Source: Falciphora oryzae
Taxonomy: Eukaryota > Ascomycota > Sordariomycetes > Magnaporthales > Magnaporthaceae
Assembly (NCBI GenBank): GCA_000733355.1
Contig: JNVV01000008.1
Location: 681,504-745,503 of the forward strand
Direction: 5' to 3'
Length of the DNA stretch: 64,000 nt
The translations under genes and the position numbers were made by a program. Under the pieces are notes generated by a model, which was not told the origin of the DNA, made no database searches, and saw only the letters and a program-made list of their open reading frames with translations. Shown piece by piece: positions 1 to 10,428 of this stretch. The stretch's first letter is position 1, and every line of letters starts with the position of its first letter.

Positions 1-25
1 AACGATTTGTTCCTTGAAGACCTAC

Positions 26-614
26 CTGATATAATGTAGCATTAAGATCAAATCTTTGACAAAAACGAGGGCTTGTTTTAGCTTGCGTCTAAATCTCGAA
101 GTGCGAGTAGTAAGAAAACCATTCAGATTGGAGCCATACCCGTCCCTATCCTCATAGGCAGCAGACATGAGCTACACTCCCATGATCTCTCATGTCAGTA
201 TCTGAACGGCTTCCTCAACGTTATAACACCACAGTAGAGTGCAAACGCAGATGAACAAAAAGGCAGGGCTGAGCTCGACCATACCTTAGTCACGATGCCG
301 CGCCAAGTGACGATCTCGGAGTCGATCTTCTGGCCCGTGCGCTGCTCGTGGGCCATGATGGTCCTGAGCAGGCTGTCGACGTGCTCGGCCGCGGTGCCCT
401 CGTCAAGCTTGTCGAACGTCTCGAAGCCCTCGGACAGGTCGACGCCCAGCCTAGGCGGGTAGTACCACTTCATGGAGCTGTCGTCGAGGCGGAACTCGTG
501 GTTGACGTCGTAGGAGAAGCACGCAAACTCCTTTGGCCGCCGCACCGGCTCGCTCTCGCCCGCGAACCGCGAGACCGGGTGCACCCTGAATGGGGTCGCT
601 GTCGCTGTCGCCAT
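26..614 (-). CDS. rai1: Decapping nuclease Rai1/DXO family, 5' part (exons 1-3, runs off left edge)
   Basis: Rai1 partners the nuclear 5'-3' exonuclease Rat1. The family removes incompletely capped 5' ends and has pyrophosphohydrolase/decapping activity. Three coding exons are visible: 614-285, 171-140 (32 nt) and 53-26 (28 nt). Their donors are GTATGG, GTATGG and GTAGGT, and the phases 0, 2, 0 agree. The joined product has the family N-terminus: FAGESEPVRRPKE, FSYDVNHEFRLDDSS, MKWYYPPRLGVDLSEGF, then TWRGIVTK-LMSAAYEDRDG-FDLNATLYQ. The next expected block (GTIFIEE-like) lies beyond the edge, so the metal-binding catalytic residues are not in the window. I chose ATG 614 because its context (ACCATGG) is strong and orthologues start close to this point. 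An in-frame ATG at 692 would add 26 residues. The acceptor of exon 3 is AAG, which is less common. About 120 codons are present of roughly 380 expected. Confidence 0.88.
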
Positions 615-1377
615 GGTTCGGATCGTTGGCAGCCTCTTTCGCAGCACCGAGGTCGGATTGAGCCGAAAAGCCAGGGATGCTCGGGCAGTCATGCGCCAAG
701 AGATTGATGCCGCACTACGGTGTGAATTTTTTTGTTAGTTGGACACAGGCATGGGCGTGGTGGATATCAACGGCTCAGGCTCAGGTTCAAGATTCTGGTT
801 GGTGGTGTCCGGTGGTTGGTTGCCAGGGCCAAACAAAGCAAATTCCACGACGCATGCAACATGAAATCCACACTCAGCCTCAAATTCCGCTGAACCACAA
901 CGTGATCTTTCTGTGCGGCCCTGCGACAACCTCAACAACCAGACAGCATTGGCCCACGTGCGCTTTTTAGGCGCTCTCCATGGAAATGTTTGCGATTGAT
1001 ATGACTAGGCACCTACAGACGCATGCCAAGCGACAGCCATATTGATCTAATTCACAGCCTTATCAGTGTGTTTGCAGGTGTGAACAGCTAGTATCCGCAT
1101 TGTGTGTTGGTCGCTACCTACGCTCCTGGTTTCGACAAGCCAAATTCCACGGTTTAGGCACCGCTGTTTAAGGCTGCCAACGTGCATCGTCTGCAGGCAG
1201 GTTCCCCACAATGTTTAGGCACCAGGCAGCATCTTGCACGGGGCCCCCGGTCTCTCGCCGTATATAAGTGCGTGCTCCTTCAGCCCAAGATGAGTGAGAG
1301 CCAGTCTATACTCGGGCCAGACATTGGGCGAACTTCTTCACAGTCGTACCATATATATATCCAACCTTAACGCCGCC
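615..1377. other. Divergent intergenic region between rai1 and the F-box gene
   Basis: This 763-base spacer separates two genes that diverge, so it should hold both promoters. No coding pattern is visible. The right side carries a clear TATA element for the F-box gene (separate entry). Only short chance frames are present otherwise. Confidence 0.6.
1261..1268 (+). promoter_or_regulatory. TATA box upstream of F-box gene
   Basis: TATATAAG lies about 110 bases before the ATG at 1378. That fits a start site near 1290-1300 and a leader of about 80 bases. Few other genes in the window show so clean a TATA element. Confidence 0.5.
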
Positions 1378-3024
1378 ATGGCGTCCTCCATCCAACCCAC
1401 GGCAGCGATGGCCGAACTGCCGGTCGATATTCAACGCATTATTTTCTCGCAGCTCCTAAGCAGGCAATCCTCTCCTGCCGCTTGGTGTGCCGGCAGCTTT
1501 CGTCGTCGGCGACTGAGATTGCTTTTCGGCACATCGAACTCCAGGCTGATGGGGGCTACGACCCTGATGAGCCAACCCCGAACATCGAGTCCTTCATACA
1601 GATCACCGAAACGGAGCGCCTGCATCGTCTTGTCCGCGAGGTGACCTTGACACCTATATGTCAGGCACGGGGGAGGACTATCAAATTCCCGGGACGTTCC
1701 TCTCTGTCCTGCCCCGGCTCGCGTGTTTCCGCGGCCTGCGCACCCTGAACTTCCGCTTCAGCAACCACATCCCGTGGGATGGTGATGGGCGCGACGGTGA
1801 TGGGAGCGAAAGTGGTGGGAGCGACAGTGAAGATCGCGACGACGTCCACGAGGAGCTCGCCATGGAGACGACCAACTTTCGTTTCCACGTGCTCAACACC
1901 GCCTTCCACGCACTGTTGGGACCTGGGCTCCCGATAAGTGGGCCATTCTCAAGAGGGACTTGCGCCTCAAGCATCCATACCGAGAATCCCCTGACATGGG
2001 CCTCGGTCCCATTGAGCTGGAAGCGCTGACCGTTTCCAATCTTTCCCACCTCAACGACACACGTCTGACCGAGTCGGATGCCTTTCGGGCCATTCTGGCG
2101 GCCCCGACGTTCCAGTCACTCAAGCTTCTCATCACCCGCGTGGATGATTACATAGCCCCCTGCACCGATATCTCACAGCCAGAGACTTATGAGTTCTATG
2201 AAAAGCTCCCGTCGACGTGGCTATCACTCCCTGTGGCTCAGCACCTGCGTGTGCTCTCACTTTACGACCGCAACTACTGGGGTTGGTGCCCCAAGATGGA
2301 CTTCCGGACCATCAACCCCGACGGCCGCGGCTTCCCGAACCTGCGCGTGCTCGCCCTCGGAAGGTACATCTTCTCGCACGACTGGCAAATCGACTGGATC
2401 GCGGGGCTCGCCAAGGACAGCCGGCTTGAGGTGCTATATCTGGACGATTGCCCCATCATGTGGCATGCGCGTATCCGTGGACCCCACAGCAATGACGAGG
2501 GTTACCGGTACATCCCGGGCGGTGAGAAGGAGAAGCTGTATTTTGGGCTCCGCTGGCACGACGTCCTGCCCCGCTGGCGCGACGCCTTCTCCCGCTCCCG
2601 GCTGCGCGTCTTCGCCATGGGCCACGGCGACTGGGATGGCCAGGCGCAGCTGGGCGAGGACAACGACGACCGCAGGGGCGCCAGCGTCTTCCTCACCTAC
2701 GACCTGCCGCCGCCGCGGAAGACCGGGCGGAGCCGGTTCTCCTCTCAGTACTCCTACAACCCCGCTGAATACGAGCAGCCTTGCGGAGCGACGCGCCGGC
2801 ACGGCGTCGGCTTGAGGCAGGAGCGTAAGGATATGATGCAGTATATCCGGTTCCAAATCGGCAGCTCGCACTCGTGGACGGATGCCTATCAGAGCCATCT
2901 AGGGAATGAACATTTCGCGAAGAACACGAGGCTTTTGGATGATAGGGCGATGGAGGACTTCAAGGAAAATCTGGATCTAACTCTGGATCTAGCTCTGGGT
3001 CTGCATGGCTTGAAAGTAAACTAG
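1378..3024 (+). CDS. F-box domain protein, apparently broken by three 1-base frameshifts
   Basis: F-box proteins recruit targets to SCF ubiquitin ligases. Translation from ATG 1378 gives an F-box start (MAELPVDIQRIIFSQLL). The homology then moves to the next frame from about 1461 (QAILSCRLVCRQLSS, end of the F-box), to a third frame from about 1643 (DLDTYMSGTGEDYQIP, then FLSVLPRLACFRGLRTLNFRF), and back to the first frame near 1925 (PDKWAILKRDLRLKHP). It stays open there for more than 350 codons to the stop at 3024. The C-terminal part has the conserved block of a large Pezizomycotina F-box family: LEALTVSNLSHLNDTRLTES, PKMDFRTINPDGRGFPNLRV, FSHDWQIDWIAGL, LYLDDCPIM. Each shift equals one missing base, and at least two sit in short C or G runs. 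Both a young pseudogene and base-calling errors are possible. No intron explains the shifts. Confidence 0.75.
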
Positions 3025-6000
3025 AAATTGCCGTATCTTGTAGTAAGCATAGCCTCAAATGCTGAATGAAGGGCCGCGTTCAAAAGCCTGTTGCGGCTGT
3101 GTTGAATACTCACGCCCTCATGTTACGTACCGATATCCGGATGTCTTTGCTGCTAGGTTCCCCACGGGGGTGCCGTCTTGCCGTCTCCGCAGGACGCCAA
3201 GTCCACCATCAACCTCACCACGTCCTCGAGAAAGATGAGAGCCAATCAACCCGAGCCGCTTCTGACCAGCGAATGGCCCGGACCGGCTTGACCCCGTGCT
3301 CCATGATCAGCCACAAAAAAAACCCAACGGCGGTTTCCTTAGAAGTCGTTGACGTACGTCGCAATGTATCCGACACACGTCTTCCTCCCAGCTGACATGG
3401 ACCCCTCAGGGAACGCGACGAGGTGTGGCTGGGCGCACACGTTCCTGGTCGCCACCAGATATGAGACGATCGCCTGCCGGCCCAGAGGATCGCGACTGAC
3501 CTATTATCTAGGCTGTGCTGCCACCGATCTGTGGTGCCGTGCCCGGGGGTCGCATTTTGGGCGACGCGCACCACCTCTGATGCGGGGTCGCGACACGGCT
3601 TGTGGCTTTGAAAGCTTCAGAAGACCACCTCCATGCTTTGGTTGTGTGGTAATGGGTTCCCATGATTTCTTTTCATGTCGTGCGCCCCCGGAGCAACGAA
3701 ACACGGCACTTGATCGCTAGGTCGCCTGCCTTGTGCGCCCGAGGCTAGCGAATCAGCACGCAGGACGCGGTTGGTTCCAGCATGTTGCAGAGCGTCACGT
3801 TGCAGAACATGGGCAAAGTGGCGATACGCGACACCTCGATGTGGCGATGCTACTGCTCTGATTTTCTGTGGACAGAGATACAGAGGTTTCCTGAGGCGCA
3901 TGGGACATCGTATCTGTATCTGAGGAGCGGGCCGGACGGTCTCAAGTGTCCAAGTTATTGCGGGCGATGAGATTGAGGGAACGTGCTGGTGTCGAGGAAA
4001 ACGAGGAAAACGGCCCGAGAAGAAATACCGAGTTTGAAGAAAAAGCAACTGGAAGAATAAGCAACATGAAAGCATCGAACCGGCCATCTCCTGCCAGCCA
4101 CCGTTGCCGAGCTGCAGGACGCGGCTCCCCCAAGCGGCCTAACCCAACGGAGCGGCGCGCCACAGGGTAGCGTGGCTAAACCAAGGAAACGCCGCTGCTT
4201 GGCCCTGACGTCGACAGGCCAGCACCAACGCAATTGGGGGAGGGGAATTTCGCGCCTTGCGAGCGTGGTCCCACCTTGGCTCCCGTCCTCCGGATGGCAC
4301 CTTTCGCCCGAGCTGTGCTTCGATCCTGCTGTAGCGGCCCCGCCATGCATTTTTCTTTATTTTATTTTATTTTTATTTTTCTCTTTCTTTTTCGTCCTTG
4401 CCAGTTGCTCAGGGGGTAAATTTAGACTTCCAAACTTCTCTGCTGCCCGCTCCAAAGCCCGCCCAGCCTTCTTTCTGGAATGTGCTGTGCATTGCGCCGG
4501 CATTGCGGGTTCTGATGGCCCAACGAGGGAAATTATGGGCCCGCAGCAGTGCATGAGGGAAATGATGCAGATGTGAAAGGGGTGACAGGGACGCCGGGCT
4601 CCCGCAGCCAACGTGCCGCGGACCAGCATGACAGACACAGCCTTTGGGACGGAGAACTGGGCCCTTGAAAAAAGGGGTGTGGTGGGATGGCAGGAAATAC
4701 AAGGTAACGTCGATTGAGCACGGCGGGTCAGTCGATGAAAGAAAAATTAGGTGGCTCGAAAGAAGAGGCCAGGCGAGGTGGACATTTTTGACAAAAGGAC
4801 CAGGAAGGGCATTTCGGAGGAGATGTGGTCCGAACACCAGCATTACACACCAACTGAGTGATTAGGTGAGTGTCAACCACGGAAGCCAATGGACAGCAAG
4901 AATATGAGGCGGATTCATGCTTTGCTTGGGAGGAGCCCGTAGGTTCGGTTGGGCGTTGGTAACAATGGATGCAGTTCGTTTGCTCTGGCGTGACGCCACT
5001 GAAACATCTATGGTCTCTTGGGAACACACAGCTTGACAATGGATGTCCCTATTTGCACATGCACACACAATCAAGGCAAGCAGGCTAGCACCTCCATACA
5101 TCCATATCCATAGCGACACCGGAGCATGTCCTCAGTGATCGCTTCTAGGTAGTCGTCCGACTGCATATCGCGGTTCTACAGGCGGTTGGGCTCCCGAAGT
5201 GGGTTGCGTCTGCCCCTGAACGCCACTCCTCACCTGCAGACCTTGTCTTCAACCCCCCACTTTGCGCCCTGACTAGCAGCGGCGCCAGGCAGTGCAACAC
5301 ACTGAACCCGCTGGGCGGCCTGTGGCTAGTGCAGCGGTTGGCGGCGGGCGACCGCCATTCGCAGGTCGGCAGTGGGATCCCATCCGGAATTAGGACTGGT
5401 ACGCTAGCACGAATGCGTTCGGGGAGTGGGTCGCTCCTACTGGCCCATTCACTTTTGGCAGCAATCTCCAAATTCACCCCGGCACCCCCTTCCCTCCTTA
5501 TGATCTCGCCTCTCAAGGACAAGGGGAAAAACGGGAGAGCATTTCCAATTTTTTGTGCCATCTATGCCTCAGTCGCTCCCTCTTTTAATTTCTTCTTCCT
5601 TCTTTTTCCCTCCTTGCCTCGAACCTCTTGCTCGCCACCACGGCACTCGACGACGGAGTCAGTTTCGGGCCAGGAATTCCGTGCTTCGTTGACACGTCCA
5701 CCGCCGCACCCCGTTCGTTGCTCTCGTTGGCCCCTTCCTTCTGTTTACGTCTTTCGTTGAACCCTCTATCCGACGACCGCCCTTTCTCGGCGCGACCCTG
5801 GAATCCCACCCGCGGACACCAGAAAACAGCCCAATTTAATAATAGTCGCTTTCCTTGGTCGGCATACAGTTTTCCCGCCGATTTTTTCCTTCTTTTTTTC
5901 TGCGTCTTTGTCGGCTGCTCCGCTCCGCAACAAGTCCCGCGCGGGAGGCGAAGAAAGCCAGCTACCAGCACAACGACGGCGACAAGCCCGCTGGTCTGCC

Positions 6001-6048
6001 AACAACCGCTCGTCCTCGTCCCCTGGTCGCCCAGAATAATCGCCGATC
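3025..6048. other. Intergenic region, F-box gene to knr4
   Basis: About 3 kb with no gene I recognise. A coding-like minus-strand segment at 3339-3495 is entered separately. T-rich and pyrimidine-rich stretches at 4343-4395 and 5581-5625 are non-coding; the latter lies in the promoter/leader zone of knr4. The remaining frames look like chance frames. Confidence 0.55.
3339..3495 (-). other. Orphan coding-like 3' exon (possible gene relic)
   Basis: On the minus strand, a CAG acceptor at 3498-3496 is followed by 51 sense codons and TAA at 3341-3339. The translation includes GRQAIVSYLVATRNVCAQPH and VAFPEGSMSAGRKTCVGYIA and ends TYVNDF. About four fifths of the third positions are G or C, as in the real genes here. 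I do not recognise the family and found no convincing upstream exon. Upstream, frame -1 over about 3574-3500 is open but in a different phase. It may be the last exon of a small unrecognised gene, or the remains of one that lost frame like the neighbouring F-box gene. Confidence 0.25.
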
Positions 6049-7883
6049 ATGGCGGAATCGTACGTCCTTAGACCATTGTCCGCTATTCAAAGCTTTGCCC
6101 CGAGACGATCCTCTGCTAACCGGGGACCCCGAACATTGCAGACTCGGCAACGTCTTCAAATCCTTCTGGCATACGATGACCAGCTATGACAGACGTATGC
6201 GCAAATGGCCACTCCATCAAACTGCCATATTATGATCATCTGGATACAGTGCTAACTACAACTAATTTGTCCGCAGACTCTAATTACGATTCGCCATACC
6301 GGACAGGCCGTCACGTCCCCCTCGGACAAGGAGGGATGGGCGGCTTGACCTCCGTTGCCACAGCATCCGAGTCCCGAGCCGATCTCTCATCTCCCTTTGC
6401 CGATGAAACCGCACGCTTCCCAAGAACTGGAACCGCATACGACAACGGCGCGCTATCGCCCGCGCTGAGCCCCGGCCCCATCAGACCATACTCACCCGGC
6501 CTCCGGGGCGAGAGTGCTAGGAGGACAAACGAAGATGGCTTCGAGACTCACAGCCCCGCGGGCGAGATCCCCATGCAGTCGTTCCAGGACGGTATGCCGC
6601 CCGCCCCTCCAGTCTCGCACAGCTGGAACCGCATCGACAAGTGGGCCGACGAGAATTACCCCGAGCTGTACGACCAGGTGTGCGAGGGATGCACCAACAA
6701 CGATCTCAACGAGCTGGAGCACCAGCTGGACTGCTCCCTTCCCATGGACGTCCGTGAGTCGCTGCAGATCCACGACGGCCAGGAGCGCGGCGGCATCCCC
6801 ACCGGAATCATCTTCAGCGCCATGCTGCTCGATTGCGAGGAGATGGTCCAGGAGTGGGAGAACTGGAGAAAGGTGAACCACGAGTTCTTGATGGATACCA
6901 GCGTCGTGAATCCCGCCATTCCTTCGAAAGCCCTCGGTGGTAGCAGCAGCCACGCATCTTCGTCAAGGGCCGGCCCTTCAAGCGCGTCGTCGTCTCCCAG
7001 CCGGGCGAACTGGCGGCAGGACCTTCTTGCCCGCCAGGACTCGGTTCCTCCCAACGCTATCCAGAAGGCTTACGCACACCCGGCTTGGATTCCCCTTGTC
7101 CGCGACTGGGGCGGCAACAACCTGGCTATCGATCTGGCTCCGGGCCCAGCTGGAACTTGGGGTCAGGTTATTCTGTTCGGACGCGACTACGACACCAAGT
7201 ATGTGGTCGCCCGCTCTTGGGGCCAGTTCCTTGCCGTTTTCGCCGACGACCTAAACAGCGGCAAGTGGTGGGTCGATGAGGACACCAAGGAACTGAAGCT
7301 GCGCGAGTTCAAAACTTCGCGCGTCGAGCCGTCGTACTTTGATATTCTGAGGTGGAGAGCGGATCAGAAGCACGGTCGCCGTGGCGCCAAGAGGAAGTCG
7401 GTCGTTCCCGGCGGCGCCGCTTCTCCCACCGCCCCAGGATCGCCCTACGCCAGCCCGGTCGATGCCAACCCCGAGCCTCGAGGAAGGCCGCTCCAGCGCC
7501 TGAGTGTCACCTCCCCTCTTGCAAGCCCCAACCGCCCTGGCTATGGCAAGTCTAGCCCTCTGGCCAGGGTCACAGAGGAGACGTCCCTGCCCGACTCGGA
7601 ACTCGGCATCTCCCCCATTAGCCCGCCCAGCGCCAAGGCCAAGGAGAAGCTGGTCGAGCTCGACACTCCGCGGCCGAGTGTGAGCAAGGACGAGGTCAAG
7701 ACCGGAACCCCCGATAGGATGTCGAACCTGATGAACGGAAAGGCCTCAGTACCGACCGCACCCAGCTCGCCCGCCGATAGCAACAAGGTAGCCTCGCCTT
7801 CTGATGCCAATGGGAAATCAATCAAGGCAAACGGCAAGCAGCCGGCAGTATTGGAGGAGGCCATGAAGACGATCGAAATCTAG
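6049..7883 (+). CDS. knr4: Knr4/Smi1 family cell-wall (glucan synthesis) regulator
   Basis: Knr4/Smi1 links cell-wall integrity signalling with beta-1,3-glucan synthesis and polarised growth; the Neurospora counterpart is gs-1. Exons are 6049-6059 (11 nt), 6142-6194 (53 nt) and 6277-7883, giving 556 residues. Donors are GTACGT and GTATGC. The last intron has a GCTAAC branch site at 6251. The spliced N-terminus (MAESLGNVFKSFWHTMTSYD, then RHSNYDSPYRTGRHVPLG) is the family signature, which confirms both introns. The SMI1/KNR4 domain spans roughly residues 125-370 (SWNRIDKWADENYPELYDQV, LPMDVRESLQIHDGQERGG, GGNNLAIDLAPGPAGTWGQV, VVARSWGQFLAVFADDL). The C-terminal third is Ser/Pro/Lys-rich and probably disordered, with SP/TP sites. 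Without splicing, the frame would start at an internal codon and lose the conserved N-terminus. Confidence 0.92.
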
Positions 7884-9057
7884 AGAGATTCGGTCACATG
7901 ACGCGTTTTACGACTTTGTGGGCTCTTCGCGTGTCCCTTGCGAGGAAAATTCGGGGGAGTCTGTTGGAGAAGAGTTATTATGTTATTGGGAGACGAAGAC
8001 TAGCACTGGACATCACGGCGTTTCACGGCGTCTTCTACGGCAAATCACGACTTACAGTCTCGCGTTGCTATGCCATTATTTGTTTTCTTCTCTTTCTTTT
8101 TTCTTCTGTCTCTCTCATGCTCACGTTTAGTATTTCTTTCTCCTTTTCTTGTCTTCCTTCACCACGTTTGATACATACAGCATTGAGAGGCGGCGGAGTC
8201 TTGAATTTTCTCCCGGGCCTTTCTGTTCCACAACGAAAGCCTTATTCTTCCATCTTCAGAGGACCTCTCAAATGTATTCAATCTCGGCCCGCACTTAAAA
8301 CGATCCCCGGCGCCAGGCACTCTTCTCGGGCGATTATGGGGGACCATGGAGAAGCAGGCTAAGGCCCTATGGCTTTAGTCGAACTTGTGCCAACAGCAGG
8401 AGTTTCATCTGTTGGCTTCCTTTTCTCTTTTCGACCGGAGTTGCCCGTGCTGCGCTCACAACGGCCTCTCCGCTGTGTCCTGTTTTCTATAATCGTTGAG
8501 GATTGGCTCTGCCGCGCATGAGCCAACCAGCACAGCTCGGTCTGACGGAAGCCGAAGTGGTCTGCGCTGGGTAACTTTATTCTTATTTGACAACAAGAAT
8601 AGCAGGGTCGGGGAATCACGGGAGGCCCGGCCCCTGCCAGGGTCAGGGGGCGAGAGGGCCACGGCGCCCTTTATACTTGGGCTTTCCCGGGTTGGGCTTT
8701 CTTTTTTTATCTTAGAGCGGTATATATCTGCGTCGACACATTGCTCGGTGGTGAGGGTTTCTGCGCCGAGCTTGTCGGCACTTTGCACTACAGCCTACCC
8801 AGGGAAGGTAGTAATCGACACCATGCAGCTTCACCTCTGGTCGCATGCTCTCGATATAGTGACGCGAAAGTACCCAATGCCATGTTGTGGGGGAGCTGTG
8901 CGCCTCCTGGTTTCCTCGGGCTTCCAGCGCTTGGCCATGATGCTTTCTCTTGAGAATAATAAACAATGCCACGCGCAGACTGCAGTAGATTTATCGACGT
9001 TAGTGATATGAGCAGTTGAAGGTAGACGTTGTTGGGCGTCTGTGCCCATCATACAAT

Positions 9058-9075
9058 CACGTGAACCAACACGTG
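9058..9075. promoter_or_regulatory. Paired CACGTG E-boxes upstream of vps68
   Basis: Two perfect CACGTG palindromes start at 9058 and 9070, a spacing of 12 bases or about one helical turn, some 420 bases before the vps68 ATG. CACGTG is bound by bHLH factors such as Cbf1- and Pho4-type proteins in fungi. That these sites act on vps68 is inference. Confidence 0.35.
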
Positions 9076-9138
9076 ATCTTTCGACACGACGGCTAAGACA
9101 CGCGCGGCTCGACGGCAGCCCAGTCATTCAACGTCGTC

Positions 9139-9306
9139 ATGTCTCCGCCTCACAGCAACCTCAGGGCGGCTCCCATCTCACCCAGCAACAGCCCCCTTCC
9201 ACCCGACGCGCCCGCACAATCGGAGTCGCCAAACGGCACAAAGCAAACAGGCTCTACCGCCGATTTTGTAACTCGAAGCGATTTCATTCCGTTTCTCTTC
9301 ATTTGA
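9139..9306 (+). other. Possible upstream ORF in the vps68 leader
   Basis: ATG 9139 opens a 55-codon frame starting MSPPHSNLRAAPISPSNSPL and ending at TGA 9304-9306, some 190 bases before the vps68 start. A GTAACT at 9268 could be a donor. However, joining to the acceptor-like GCAG at 9486-9489 does not keep the vps68 frame, so it is not an N-terminal exon with that pairing. It may be a translated leader ORF or chance. Confidence 0.25.
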
Positions 9307-9491
9307 TCGCCCGCGAACCGGCTCGACGTCGATCGCACTTTGCCCGCGGGGCGCTCCTTAACTTCTGAACACCCGGCAGCCCGATCGTCCACGCCCCCAT
9401 CTCGGCCCGCCTTTCTTCGTCGCGAAAGGCATTCACATCACGGATAGGACGCATCTGGATTCCCTGCCTAGGACGCGGGTTGATTGCAGAT

Positions 9492-10428
9492 ATGGAGGAG
9501 GAGCGACTCTGGAAGTTCCGCAAGCCGCAATGGCTGAACAGCGTCTGGGCGCGTAACGCGGGCGTCTACGCCTCGGGNNNNNNNNNNNNNNNNNNNNNNN
9601 NNNNNNNNNNNNNNNNNNNNNNNNNNNNNNNNNNNNNNNNNNNNNNNNNNNNNNNNNNNNNNNNNNNNNNNNNNNNNNNNNNNNNNNNNNNNNNNNNNNN
9701 NNNNNNNNNNNNNNNNNNNNNNNNNNNNNNNNNNNNNNNNNNNNNNNNNNNNNNNNNNNNNNNNNNNNNNNNNNNNNNNNNNNNNNNNNNNNNNNNNNNN
9801 NNNNNNNNNNNNNNNNNNNNNNNNNNNNNNNNNNNNNNNNNNNNNTTCCTGCCCGCTCAAGGCTCAAGGCCGACTCGACTAACCGTCTTCTCCGAACAGT
9901 TCTCGCTCGCCTTTTACACGCTCCTGGACGCGGCCGTGTGGTCCAAGTCGACGCGCAACGGGTCCGACGTGCACGTCACGTTCGTCGACTGGCTGCCCTT
10001 TATCTTCTCGAGCCTGGGCATGCTCATCATCAACAGCGTCGAGAAGTCGCGCCTGGGCAGCGACAGCCTCGGCTACAGCGGCTCCTCGTCGGGCGTCGCC
10101 TGGAAGGCCCGCGTCGTGCTGTTCCTGGGCTTCGCCTGCCTCGCGGGCGGCATGGCGGGCGGCGTCTGCGTATTCGTGCTGGGCTACGTCGTGCCTGGCA
10201 TCGAGTTCCCCTACATGGGCATGGGGGTCGAGAACGTGGTGGCTAATGCTCTGGTGGGATTGAGGTAAGGCTCTTCTGTTTTTTTTTTTTTTTTGTGTTT
10301 CGACCTTGGCCGACCTTGGTGTGCTCCTGGGTGATATCAGAAGGCTAACACACTCGACTTGCAGCTCCGCTGTTCTCTGGATCAGCCAGAACATGGAGGA
10401 TGAGTACTCGTACAACTTGGCTCTCTAA
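9492..10428 (+). CDS. vps68: Vps68 (TMEM50/UPF0220 family) membrane protein, interrupted by assembly gap
   Basis: Vps68 is a small four-helix membrane protein that works with Vps55 in traffic from late endosome to vacuole. Visible exons are 9492-9577 (cut by Ns), 9900-10264 and 10365-10428. Exon 1 reads MEEERLWKFRKPQWLNSVWA then RNAGVYASG. Exon 2 starts FSLAFYTLLDAAVWSKS after a CAG acceptor with ACTAAC branch site, followed by DVHVTFVDWLPFIFSSLGML, WKARVVLFLGFACLAGG and MGMGVENVVANALVGL. The last exon gives SSAVLWISQNMEDEYSYNLA and a final L before TAA at 10426. The 268 Ns hide about two codons (family: A-L), the first donor and most of intron 1. The expected product is about 174 residues, the usual size. 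The last intron uses GTAAGG and contains a T15 tract. The ATG at 9492 matches the usual short N-terminus. Confidence 0.9.
9578..9845. other. Assembly gap (268 N)
   Basis: A run of 268 Ns lies across the end of vps68 exon 1 and most of its first intron. The gap size may be an estimate. Confidence 0.99.

Larger units (their letters stand above)
7884..9491. other. Intergenic region, knr4 3' end to vps68 leader
   Basis: T-rich sequence after the knr4 stop (8086-8160) is probably 3' UTR. Two CACGTG sites lie at 9058-9075 and a possible upstream ORF at 9139-9306. No gene is recognised. Confidence 0.5.

Noticed and set aside
4862..5101. Minus-strand 79-codon ORF with a hydrophobic N-terminus (MYGGASLLALIVCACA) and several Cys
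   Set aside because: It resembles a small secreted protein at first glance, but third-position G/C is low, the Cys are clustered in the first half, the tail is chance-like and I know no homologue.
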